A DNA stretch of 64,000 nt from Candidatus Melainabacteria bacterium (lineage in GTDB: Bacteria > Cyanobacteriota > Vampirovibrionia > Obscuribacterales > Obscuribacteraceae): assembly GCA_027451745.1 (NCBI GenBank), contig DAIDIP010000001.1:62001-126000 (forward strand). Reading direction: 5' to 3'. Made by a program: the position numbers and the translations under genes. Positions within the stretch are counted from its first letter, which is position 1, and each line of letters begins with the position of its first letter. Of the stretch, positions 24,330 through 33,062 are shown one piece after another. The notes beneath the pieces were generated by a model. It did not search any database. It had not been told where the DNA came from and saw nothing but the letters and a program-made list of their open reading frames with translations.

Positions 24330-27300
24330 TTACACCCCTGCTATGTGCTTATCCACGTTCTCAGTGACACTCTTTTGTTTCTGCTTGCGGCGATTAAAAT
24401 TCGACGCTGTCCGTTCAAAAAAGATATACAGGTTCGGTAATAGTAAAAGAGTCAAAATGCTCGAAGTTAACAGGCCGCCAATTACGACGGTAGCTAACGG
24501 TCGCTGCACTTCTGCACCAGATGATACTGAAAATGCCATTGGGAAAAAACCGAGACTGGCTACTAGTGCTGTCATAAGTACCGGCCGCAACCTTGTCAAC
24601 GCTCCTTTTATGACTGCTGTCTTTGTATCCATTCGTTCCTTTAGTGTGTTAATGTAGCTAACCATCACCACTCCATTAAGCACGGCCACGCCGGATAAAG
24701 CGATAAAACCTACGCCGGCGGAAATGGAAAATGGCATTCCTCTTATTGCTAAGGCAAAAATTCCTCCTACTATCGCAAATGGAATTCCAGAAAAAATCAG
24801 CAAAGCCTGGATTACAGAGCCGAAAGTCATAAACAACAAGATAAAAATCAACAGCAGAGCAATTGGAACTACGATTGATAAAGTTGCTGTGGCGCGCTGC
24901 AAGTTTTCGAACTGTCCGCCCCATGTGATGTAATAGCCTTCCGGCAACTTGATCTCTAGCTCAGTACGCTTTTGTGCCTCATTTACGAAGCTGCCTATAT
25001 CTCTTCCTCGCACGTTCAACTCGACAACTACACGGCGCCGACGATCTTCTCGGGAAATCTGCGCGGGTCCCTCTTGCACTTTAATTTTTGCAAGACTGGT
25101 AAGCGGTATCATTGCGCCGCCAGACTTTGGTGCAAGAGGTGGAGCTGCGACTAGGAGTCTGCGTATGGACTCCACGTCCGTGCCGCTTGCTTCATTTAAT
25201 CTTACGACAATATCGAACCGTTGTTCTCCTTCATAAACGATGCCAGCCGGCAGTCCAGCCATGATCGCTCTCACCAGATTGTTCACATCAGCAACATTTA
25301 TGCCGTACCGAGCAATTGCATCTCTGTCTGGCTCTATGATTAGCTGTGATAATCCGGCCGTCGGCTCTACTTTTACATCAGCTGCACCAGAAACACCACT
25401 GATTACCCTAGCCACCTTGTCTGCTTGCTCTCGTAGTTTGTCTAGATCATCACCAAAGATCTTTACTGCAATATCTGATTTAACGCCGGCAATCAGCTCC
25501 GCTGTCCTTTGTTCAACTGGCTGCGAAAAACTAAAGATTGCCTGTGGAACTTTTTCTCCCAAGACCTGCGCCATTTTTTTGATCAGTTCCTCTTTCGATG
25601 CTGCTGTTTTCCACTCGCTTATAGGCTTCAGTCCAACGTAAATGTCTCCAGTATCAATTCCCATGGGATCGGTAGCCACCTCTGCTCTTCCAATCTTCGA
25701 TACAACCCTTGTAACTTCCGGAAATGAGCGAATGACGGATTCTGTTAACGATGCCGTTGCAACGGCTTGCGTCAGCGATACGCCGGGTAATTGCTGGATC
25801 TGGATCGAAATTGATCCTTCATCGAGCCGAGGGATAAACTCCGCACCGAGGATTGGCAATGTAATAAGGCTCATGATCATTAAACAGAGCGCAACAGCAA
25901 AAGTTTGCATCTTGTATGAGCTAACTACCTGCAGGGACTTTTGATAAGCCGGCTTGATATGAGCGACAAGAAAGCTTTCTTTTTCTTTAATTGGGCCGGG
26001 ATACACTAACGTAAGCAATGCAGGAACATAGGTGAGGGAAAGAAGGAGCGAACCTGCTAAAGCAAACACAACCGTCATAGCCATCGGTTTGAACATCTTT
26101 CCTTCAATGCCTGTCAAACTGAGGATCGGTAGATACACTATGGCAATGATTGCTACTGCAAACACCACTGGGCGTCCGACTTCAAGACAAGCTTCCAAGA
26201 CTGTTGTCTCGCTAGATTCACTGACTTTTTCTTTGTAATCGTCTGACAGCCTCCTGACGGTGTTTTCGACCATTACAACGGCCCCATCTACGATAAGCCC
26301 AAAGTCAATTGCTCCCAGGCTCATTAAATTACCTGAGACCTTGAAAAGACTCATGCACGCAGCCGCAAACAACATGGATAGTGGAATCACACTGGCCACC
26401 ACAAGAGCTCCGCGCCAATTACCTAGCACCACAAGCAACACCACTATTACAAGAGCTGCCCCTTCGACAAGGTTCCATTCGACAGTGTGGATAGTGCGAT
26501 TAACTAATTCTGAGCGGTCATAAAAAGGAATGATCTCGAAGTTCTGCGGAAGAGTTTTTTGGATTTGTCGAATCTTGTCTTTAACACGCTCAACAACCGT
26601 TCTTGAATTTTCACCTTTAAGCATGAGCACAATGCCAGCGACTGTCTCTCCTTTGCCGTCGGCTGTAACAGCGCCCTGCCGAACCTCCGAGCCCGTCACT
26701 ACTTCACCGATATCCCGCACGAAAACGGGCACGCCTTCTTTCCCTGATTTGACTACAATATTTGCGATCTGCCCGGACGTTTGAGCCAAACCGATTCCCC
26801 GAAGTAAATATTGCTCACCTTGGTGCTCGATGTAAGCGCCCCCAACATTCTCGTTATTAGCCATTATTGATGTGGCCACATCGCGTAAGGTGATTCCGTA
26901 AGAGATAAGCTTGGCGGGATCGACACGGACCTGGTACTGTTTTTTTTGTCCACCATAACTGTTCACTTCAGCAATACCCGGCACCCCCATGAGTTGACGC
27001 CTGACTATCCAGTCTTGAACTGTGCGTGCGTTTTGCAACTCTTTGGGGTCGGATTTATTCTCTCTTAATTCATATTGATAGATTTCGCCTAGCCCTGTGG
27101 ATATTGGTCCCATTTGCGGCGAACCAAGTGTTTCCGGGATTTGCTGGCGTACCTGAGATAGCCGCTCTAATACAAGTTGACGAGCGAAATAAATGTCGGT
27201 TTGCTCGTTAAACACGATTGTCACAGCGGAAATTCCAAATTTAGAAACTGAGCGAACTTGGCTTACAAAAGGCAATCCGCTCATAGACACTTCAATTGGA

Positions 27301-27500
27301 AAAGTAATCTGCCGCTCGACTTCTAGGGGTGCCAATGAAGTTGCAGATGTTAATACCTGTACCTGGACATTTGTAATGTCGGGTACGGCATCGATGGACA
27401 AGTTTTGAAGACTTACTATTCCAGTTCCAATGAGAAGAATCACCCCCATCAAAATAAGAAAGCGTTGATTAACAGAGAATCTAATGAGCGCGTTGATCAT
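24330..27500 (-). CDS. czcA: CzcA-type heavy-metal RND pump
   Basis: The 1056-residue protein has the full RND topology: first span near residues 10-30, a large periplasmic domain, six spans, a second periplasmic domain and a closing set of spans. The fourth-span motif DFGLIVDGAVVMVEN carries the D-x6-D-x6-E pattern of divalent-cation pumps (CzcA, CnrA), unlike the copper/silver CusA type. Substrates are therefore probably Zn, Co, Cd or Ni. Its start overlaps the stop of the fusion protein gene (TAATG). Confidence 0.94.
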   Translation of the reverse strand: MINALIRFSVNQRFLILMGVILLIGTGIVSLQNLSIDAVPDITNVQVQVLTSATSLAPLEVERQITFPIEVSMSGLPFVSQVRSVSKFGISAVTIVFNEQTDIYFARQLVLERLSQVRQQIPETLGSPQMGPISTGLGEIYQYELRENKSDPKELQNARTVQDWIVRRQLMGVPGIAEVNSYGGQKKQYQVRVDPAKLISYGITLRDVATSIMANNENVGGAYIEHQGEQYLLRGIGLAQTSGQIANIVVKSGKEGVPVFVRDIGEVVTGSEVRQGAVTADGKGETVAGIVLMLKGENSRTVVERVKDKIRQIQKTLPQNFEIIPFYDRSELVNRTIHTVEWNLVEGAALVIVVLLVVLGNWRGALVVASVIPLSMLFAAACMSLFKVSGNLMSLGAIDFGLIVDGAVVMVENTVRRLSDDYKEKVSESSETTVLEACLEVGRPVVFAVAIIAIVYLPILSLTGIEGKMFKPMAMTVVFALAGSLLLSLTYVPALLTLVYPGPIKEKESFLVAHIKPAYQKSLQVVSSYKMQTFAVALCLMIMSLITLPILGAEFIPRLDEGSISIQIQQLPGVSLTQAVATASLTESVIRSFPEVTRVVSKIGRAEVATDPMGIDTGDIYVGLKPISEWKTAASKEELIKKMAQVLGEKVPQAIFSFSQPVEQRTAELIAGVKSDIAVKIFGDDLDKLREQADKVARVISGVSGAADVKVEPTAGLSQLIIEPDRDAIARYGINVADVNNLVRAIMAGLPAGIVYEGEQRFDIVVRLNEASGTDVESIRRLLVAAPPLAPKSGGAMIPLTSLAKIKVQEGPAQISREDRRRRVVVELNVRGRDIGSFVNEAQKRTELEIKLPEGYYITWGGQFENLQRATATLSIVVPIALLLIFILLFMTFGSVIQALLIFSGIPFAIVGGIFALAIRGMPFSISAGVGFIALSGVAVLNGVVMVSYINTLKERMDTKTAVIKGALTRLRPVLMTALVASLGFFPMAFSVSSGAEVQRPLATVVIGGLLTSSILTLLLLPNLYIFFERTASNFNRRKQKQKSVTENVDKHIAGV

Positions 27501-28870
27501 TAGTCTGCGCCCTCCAGTTGGGTCTTGAGCAATTTCGATTTCAGAACGAAAGACCCATCCGATGCAATTTCGTCTCCCTTATTGAGCCCCTTAAAAACAG
27601 GGACTAGTCCGTCAGTTTCGTCCCCGGCTACAATTCGTCGAACCTTGAACAATCCTTCGCCTGCTTTTACGAAAACAACCGTTTTACCGTCGATTATTTG
27701 CACGGCAGCCGTTGGCACAAATAAGGAGCCTGCCGAACTGGATTCTTTGGTGAACTCGACTTGCGCAAAAGACCCTACTCGTATCCGGTTGTCCGAATTG
27801 TTTATTGCTATTCGGACCCGCGATGTTCGCGTGTCTTCATTCAATCGAGGATCGATATAATTCACGGTTCCTGCAATCTGCTTGCCTCCCAACAATAGGA
27901 CTTGTGCTGGCACGCCTAAGCGAATATCAGGCATATCCTTTTCCGGCACGTTAGCAATGACCCAGAGAGAGGACGTATTGGCAATTGTGAGTAACGGTTT
28001 TCCTACTTCTACTCCCGCTCCGGGATTGACAAGGCGTTCTATTACTATGCCTGCTATGGGAGCTCTCAGTTCCAGTGATGAGATATCGTGCTCAGATCCT
28101 TCCTCAGTTTTCGGCAGTTGGGCATCAAGCACGCTTAGCGAGTCACGGATGTGCTGAGCTTCTGTTTCATTGGTTCTTACCGCAGCTATGGCCTCTGCTA
28201 CTTCTCTGTTAAGTGAAATATTCTTTTGAAAATTGTACTCGGCTTTTGCCCGCTCATATTCAGATTGAGCCGCGATCAAATCTTTGCGGGCGGTTAAACC
28301 TTCTGACACCAACAGTGTGGTACGCTTTAGGGTGCTTTCAGCCTCATCCAAAGTGGCTTTGGCTTTCAGAACCGACACCTTGTTAGCTGCTTGTTTGGCT
28401 CTTTCTAGGTTTGCCCTGGCAAGGGACAGTTTGGTTTCAGTTTCGTGCAGAGTCCCGTGCATCTCGGCGACTTGCGGGCTTTTGATCCTGATCAAAACCA
28501 TGCCCGGTTTAACATGTTCGCCTAGCCCAACGGTGACCTCATCAACCCGCCCAACCGCAAGAGCACTCACTTGTTGCATTTGTTGCTGATTTGCCTCTAC
28601 CACGCCCGTCACAATGATCTTCGCGTTTGGTCTTGTCTCGTCAACCCTGGTCGTTCGGATGTTCAGCTCACCGCGCCTTACTTCATCGTCCGGTAGCGTA
28701 CTGCTGCCTTCTTTCAAGTTTCTGTTTTCTTTACCAAATCGACTTGTGATCGAAAACCAAAGAATTCCGCACAGAACCGTTACGATTGCAATTGCCATAA
28801 GAGCAATGAACCAACCACGCTTTTGATCTTGCGATTTTGCAAATAAATCAGTTTCTTCGTCTGCCTTCAC
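27500..28870 (-). CDS. czcB: CzcB-type membrane fusion protein
   Basis: The protein of about 456 residues has an N-terminal membrane anchor (GWFIALMAIAIVTVLCGILW), a barrel-sandwich half-motif (VGRVDEVTVGLGEHVKPGMVL), a coiled-coil hairpin and a closing half-motif (LRAPIAGIVIERLVNPGAGV). It links the RND pump and OMF. GTG at 28870 is chosen because AAGGAG lies about 11 bases upstream; a TTG at 28900 has no site. Confidence 0.9.
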   Translation of the reverse strand: MKADEETDLFAKSQDQKRGWFIALMAIAIVTVLCGILWFSITSRFGKENRNLKEGSSTLPDDEVRRGELNIRTTRVDETRPNAKIIVTGVVEANQQQMQQVSALAVGRVDEVTVGLGEHVKPGMVLIRIKSPQVAEMHGTLHETETKLSLARANLERAKQAANKVSVLKAKATLDEAESTLKRTTLLVSEGLTARKDLIAAQSEYERAKAEYNFQKNISLNREVAEAIAAVRTNETEAQHIRDSLSVLDAQLPKTEEGSEHDISSLELRAPIAGIVIERLVNPGAGVEVGKPLLTIANTSSLWVIANVPEKDMPDIRLGVPAQVLLLGGKQIAGTVNYIDPRLNEDTRTSRVRIAINNSDNRIRVGSFAQVEFTKESSSAGSLFVPTAAVQIIDGKTVVFVKAGEGLFKVRRIVAGDETDGLVPVFKGLNKGDEIASDGSFVLKSKLLKTQLEGAD

Positions 28871-28953
28871 GGCGCTAATACTCCTTATTGGAAGCAGCAA
28901 TTAAAGGACGCGATGGTCATGACCATCGCGTTATAAGACAGTTACAGCCGGTT

Positions 28954-29334
28954 TCAAACCAGCAGCTTCTGATGCAAATAATATGGAGTTTGTTGAATAG
29001 ACCAGGGCGGAGCCCTGTTTGTGAAACGGCTTCTGAACAACTCTTTCGGATGACTCTCTGAGTTCACATCAGAAGACAGTGCTAATTCATATACATCAAG
29101 TGGCGCATCTACCGTTGCTCCACCTGCTACGAGCATTTTTACACTTTGTTTTTCACTGCAGCAAGTCTTAGTATGTCCACAATCATTGCAAAGGCCCGCA
29201 CTGTGAGCAATGATTGACACCCCTGCTGTTTGTGCTCTTGCCTGTGATGGGCAGACGCATGTTTGCGAGTTTGTTCGCCAAAAAAACAGAACGGTCAACA
29301 ATAAAACAAAAATGGCAATGGCTCTCATTTTCAT
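28954..29334 (-). CDS. Exported Cys-rich protein heading the czc operon
   Basis: The 126-residue protein has a signal peptide, then the cysteine cluster TCVC, CNDCGHTKTCC and a C-terminus RAPPWSIQQTPYYLHQKLLV. The protein at 38363-38767 shares this layout: signal, Cys pairs and a PP....LYLL ending. Both precede RND metal-efflux genes, so a periplasmic metal-binding or sensing role is inferred. The pair may define an unnamed family. It lies 84 bases upstream of czcB in the same direction. Confidence 0.75.
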   Translation of the reverse strand: MKMRAIAIFVLLLTVLFFWRTNSQTCVCPSQARAQTAGVSIIAHSAGLCNDCGHTKTCCSEKQSVKMLVAGGATVDAPLDVYELALSSDVNSESHPKELFRSRFTNRAPPWSIQQTPYYLHQKLLV

Positions 29335-29493
29335 ATTGTCCAGATGCTACCGACTTTATACTGCTTGGAGATAAGTTGTCCCCTTACAATATCTTTGAAA
29401 CCCCAACACAGAAGAGATGATAGATTGTCAGCAGTTGCCGATCAGATCCGAGTGTTCTAATTTTATCACGCCATCATAAATTTGATTAAATAG

Positions 29494-29980
29494 GGCTCTG
29501 TTGCAAAATCTGTCAGAAAAACTAGAAATGGTTACGAGACACGTTTTCCTGTGCCAGTTTCAGCCTTAGTCCGCGTTTAATACGTCTTGAATCGTTGACG
29601 AAAACTCCTCTGCATACTTCGGGTTGTGGATTCCAAATTGTTTTTCAATTAGATACACTTCGCCTTGATGCCCGGAAGCTGCTGCCAGACCTTCATCTGC
29701 CCCTTCCGAAACATGTGCATAACCTCGAAACCTTTAATGGTGGCATAGGCGGTCTTCATCGACTTAAATCCACAAGCTGGATGTATGAGTCGTTTGAGTT
29801 TGCCAGGATCGGCTCCCAGCCTGTTGTTCAGATACTTGACCTGTCGGTGTGATCAAAATCAATACCACATTCTTCCATCATTTCTTTAAGACCATAATAG
29901 CTAATTTCATAACGACAATACCAGCGCACGCATTGAAGAATTATCTCGCCCTGAAAGTGCCGCCATTTGAAGTCGCTCAT
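29494..29980 (-). mobile_element. Decayed IS6-family element
   Basis: The left end GGCTCTGTTGCAAAATCTG matches IS6-family terminal repeats. On the minus strand the transposase starts MSDFKWRHFQGEIILQCVRW and continues to DFDHTDR, then jumps to another frame with QVKYLNNRLGADPGKLKRL and GFKSMKTAYATIKGFEVM, which belong to its C-terminal part. The catalytic DDE core is deleted and several stops follow. No matching right-hand repeat was found. The element cannot move by itself. Confidence 0.85.
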
Positions 29981-30076
29981 CACGTGGTCCTCGATTCTGG
30001 ATTAAAACACGGTACGCCCGATCTATAATATTCCGTAAAATATCAAATATACGAACCATTTCCACTAAAAGAGAGA

Positions 30077-30509
30077 GGCAATTACCAAGCCCCCAAGAAG
30101 TCCACCAGTTTCGCTACGTCAAAACAGAATACAAAATCCGAGGTTGTCAAGAAAATTGTTCATGTTGTGCGGCAGCATCGTTTATACTATAACGCCTTTA
30201 TTGCAGTGTGCAGCAGGTGCGGCTTCGGCTAAAGATGCAAAAGCCAAAGAAAGAGTGGCGGCTGCCGGAGCTACTACTAGTGCTGAGCTCAAGAAATTCT
30301 TTAACACAATACAAAAGTTCGGCGATACCCAGCATGAGCTGATGCTCAAACTCACGCTCTATACGGCTGTGCGAGTTAACGAGCTGGGCAACATTCGAGT
30401 CAGCGACGTCAACCTGGACGGCTACAAGGTTTTCATTGATAACGGAAAAGGTAGCAAGAACCGATACATTCTCTTTCCTTCAGACTTTAGGCTTGCCTTC
30501 GCAATGTAG
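30077..30509 (+). pseudogene. Tyrosine recombinase remnant, frameshifted and truncated
   Basis: One frame from 30077 reads KKIVHVVRQHRLYYNAFIAV and stops at about 30229. The next frame continues with AELKKFFNTIQKFGDTQHEL, LYTAVRVNELGNIRVSDV and GKGSKNRYILFPSDFRLAF. These are the core-binding end and the first catalytic Arg region of a XerC/phage-type integrase. The remainder, with the His-x-x-Arg and Tyr, is missing. The frame from 30144 alone would give a 121-residue product but begins inside the gene. Confidence 0.75.
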
Positions 30510-30574
30510 AAATTTAATCAGTTTTTGCAAACGAGCTAGCTTGTAAGTTATTCCACTTTTTACCTACTTGTTCA

Positions 30575-31030
30575 TCATTGAGACTTCCAGAGTGAGCACA
30601 GAATACCAATTGCGCCCAGTCCGACAAGCGATAGTGGTGCTAATAATGGTGGCACAATATCAGCATTATCGCCTGCCGTTAATTGTCCAGGTGGACTAAA
30701 GTCGATTGTAATGACACTAGCTAAACGCTGAAAAGGCTTGCCTTGACTATGAAAAGCAAATCCTAAAAACCCTAAAACTATAAGCCCTGCGAACGCTAAA
30801 ACGAGCAGTTTTCGACCTACAGTCTGGAAAGTTAGAATACTAACTAAACATAGAAACAACATAGTCGATAAATAAACAATAGGAATCCACGATTGCCATT
30901 TATCAGCTAATACTGCCTGATGTTCGAACCGGATTTCGACTAACGAGAGGAAAGTCCCCCCTATGAGAAGACCAATCTGTAATTTTTGAAACTTAGTATT
31001 ATCAATTAGTTTCGACATTTCGAGTTTCAC
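30575..31030 (-). CDS. Hypothetical membrane protein, 151 aa
   Basis: The protein has four predicted membrane spans (LQIGLLIGGTFLSLVEI, IPIVYLSTMLFLCLVSIL, LLVLAFAGLIVLGFLGFAF and LLAPLSLVGLGAIGILCSL). A GTG start at 31030 has GGAGGAAGG 8-10 bases upstream, a strong site; the ATG at 31018 is an alternative. No family is recognised. It is the last gene of the minus-strand efflux set that includes 31122-38267. Confidence 0.6.
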   Translation of the reverse strand: MKLEMSKLIDNTKFQKLQIGLLIGGTFLSLVEIRFEHQAVLADKWQSWIPIVYLSTMLFLCLVSILTFQTVGRKLLVLAFAGLIVLGFLGFAFHSQGKPFQRLASVITIDFSPPGQLTAGDNADIVPPLLAPLSLVGLGAIGILCSLWKSQ

Positions 31031-31121
31031 CTAGAGCCCTTCCTCCCGCAATCAGTGTCATTCAGCGCTAATTTATAGCATCAAATCGGTCAGTAGTATT
31101 TATTTATCAATGACCAACTTG

Positions 31122-31520
31122 TTATTTCTCAGCTTTTATTCTATGAATATGAACTACCTTTCTGCTCTCATCTATATGTCCAACGATAATGACCGGCTTG
31201 CCCGCAAATGGTTCGGCATCCTTGGCATTGACGAAACTATAAATCGCATTATTTTTCTTATCGGCTAGCACCAGTTTCCATCCTTGTTGCTCGCACTTCA
31301 CAACACATTCTGCATCGTTCTTTCCATACTGTCCGCTTTTTATCATGGCGTCATGGTCAAATTTACACATACTGTCGCTTATGACACCACGAATAGTTCC
31401 CAGATGCGTTCCAGCCTTTTTGCCGACGCCCTGTTCTTCATGGGCAAAACATTGATTAGTTAATCCCGCCACGGTGAACAACCCTACTAGAAAAGCTGTA
31501 TTAATTTTTCTTTTGGTCAT
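31122..31520 (-). CDS. Exported protein with GxISDSxC motif
   Basis: The 132-residue protein has a signal peptide (MTKRKINTAFLVGLFTVAG ... CFA) and a small beta-rich domain with GTIRGVISDSMCKFDHD, AECVVKCEQQGWKLVLADKK and VGHIDESRKVVHI. Proteins with this SDS-x-C ... C-x3-C layout recur as exported proteins of unknown role. His and Cys residues could bind metal. AAAGGAG lies 8 bases before ATG 31520. It follows the RND operon, whose tolC tail is duplicated just upstream (31535-31590). Confidence 0.7.
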   Translation of the reverse strand: MTKRKINTAFLVGLFTVAGLTNQCFAHEEQGVGKKAGTHLGTIRGVISDSMCKFDHDAMIKSGQYGKNDAECVVKCEQQGWKLVLADKKNNAIYSFVNAKDAEPFAGKPVIIVGHIDESRKVVHIHRIKAEK

Positions 31521-31534
31521 TTGTTTTTCTCCTT

Positions 31535-31590
31535 TTAAATAGAACTGCTTGCCCAAACAAGTTGCGTTTGAGCAGTCGGTAGTTGTATAC
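31535..31590 (-). repeat. Remnant of a tolC 3' end
   Basis: These 56 bases match the last 57 bases of the outer-membrane gene at 31638-33062 (coding VYNYRIAQTQIVWASGSI) apart from a one-base deletion and scattered, mostly third-position changes. They include its stop triplet. It marks a junction where the gene at 31122 once followed a different, diverged tolC copy. Confidence 0.75.
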
Positions 31591-31637
31591 AGTACGAATG
31601 ATAGCCATTTTTATTATTTTTATTTTTCTCTCCCCAT

Positions 31638-33062
31638 TTATATAGAGCCGCTTGCCCAAACAATCTGTGTCTGAGCAATCCGATAGTTATACACAGCTTC
31701 TAAAAGTGCAAGCTTGGCTCGGAATAATTTGAGCGCCGCTTCGAATTCTTCAAGCGCAATAGATTTTCCGATCTCATAACGCTGATGAATTAATCTATAA
31801 TCCTCTTCGGCAGAAACGACTTGTGCTTTGGATAGTTCGACATTTTGTCGGGTTAAGTGGAGATCCACCCAAGCCGTCGAAACATCTTGAGCTACTTTTA
31901 GTTCTGCTTGGCTATGAGCAAGTTCCGCTTGCTTAATCGCTTGCGTAGCAGCACGAAGTTCAGCTGCACGTTGTCCGGAATCATAAAGTGTTTGGTGTCC
32001 CACCACACTAACAAAACCTCCCCATCGACCGCGAGCACTTCCATCAGGTGAGCTACCAGTTATATTGCTCCCTAGTCCATAAAGATCAACATGGGGAGCA
32101 TAATTACTGCGAGCAATGAGTTTTCTTGCTCGCATTTCCTCTAAACGACTTGTCGCTTGCGCTATTTCTGGACGATTATTACCCGCCTTTATTAAAAAGG
32201 CATCTAGGTCTTCGGCTGTTTCTACAAATTCAAGTGTGTCTGCTAAATCTATCAATGATGCAAGATTGATACCCATGCTTGCTTTCAAATTAATCAAAGA
32301 TACGTTGAAGTCGCGGTAATCTTTATTCAACTGCACCTTGGATAGTGCTAATTCAGCCTCTTCTCGCAAATAATCGGCTCTTGGAGCCTTTCCTTCTTTT
32401 ATACGTTGCTTCATATTAGCAGTCGACCCATTCCTGAATTTAATGTAGTCGCCATCGACTTTTAACCGCGCCGCATTTAAAAGAACTTGCAAATACAATT
32501 GCTTGATATTTTTAGCAGTATCAATTTTTGCCTGTTGAAACTGCGCTATCGATTGCTTTTCCTGTGCCTTTACAGCCTTATAGTTTCCCCGCAAAGCTCC
32601 ACCAGTGAATAGGGGTTGTACGCCTGCGAAGATAACACTGAAGGAAGTATTTTTAACAATTGGTTGCATCGGGGCAGCGACTGAAACTAAACCATCGTTT
32701 GGATAAAACAACATCTGATTGAGAGAAGATGTTGAGTAAAAGGTACTAACTGAAATATTCGGTCCAAATCTTCCTAAAGCAGATCGGCTTTTGAAACGTG
32801 ATATGTTTGTGCTAATTTCGGATTGTTCATATTCCAAGTTGTGCTTAAGCCCCACTTGCACGGCGCGGTCCATGGTAAATGGTCCAGAGTATTGCGGTAA
32901 ATCAGAAGATGGTGCACTCTGCGTGATACTCAATTTAATAGGGTTTTGCAAAAGAATATCTTCAGGTGAGGTAGCAGTTAATTGTGATTGTCCATAAGCT
33001 GCTAGAAATACATTGAGAAGTAAACTGCAAGACAAGAACTTTAGAATAAGCTTTGGCTTCAT
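31638..33062 (-). CDS. TolC-family outer-membrane efflux protein
   Basis: The 474-residue protein has a signal peptide (FLSCSLLLNVFLAAYGQSQ) and the two-repeat OMF helical pattern, with PQYSGPFTMDRAVQVGLKHN at the first repeat and RYEIGKSIALEEFEAALKL at the second. It should form the outer duct for the RND pump at 33059-36307, whose stop it overlaps by 4 bases. Confidence 0.9.
   Translation of the reverse strand: MKPKLILKFLSCSLLLNVFLAAYGQSQLTATSPEDILLQNPIKLSITQSAPSSDLPQYSGPFTMDRAVQVGLKHNLEYEQSEISTNISRFKSRSALGRFGPNISVSTFYSTSSLNQMLFYPNDGLVSVAAPMQPIVKNTSFSVIFAGVQPLFTGGALRGNYKAVKAQEKQSIAQFQQAKIDTAKNIKQLYLQVLLNAARLKVDGDYIKFRNGSTANMKQRIKEGKAPRADYLREEAELALSKVQLNKDYRDFNVSLINLKASMGINLASLIDLADTLEFVETAEDLDAFLIKAGNNRPEIAQATSRLEEMRARKLIARSNYAPHVDLYGLGSNITGSSPDGSARGRWGGFVSVVGHQTLYDSGQRAAELRAATQAIKQAELAHSQAELKVAQDVSTAWVDLHLTRQNVELSKAQVVSAEEDYRLIHQRYEIGKSIALEEFEAALKLFRAKLALLEAVYNYRIAQTQIVWASGSI

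Noticed and set aside
29595-29852. 85-codon plus-strand frame
   Set aside because: It lies antisense within the decayed IS6 transposase, whose minus-strand protein motifs explain the sequence.
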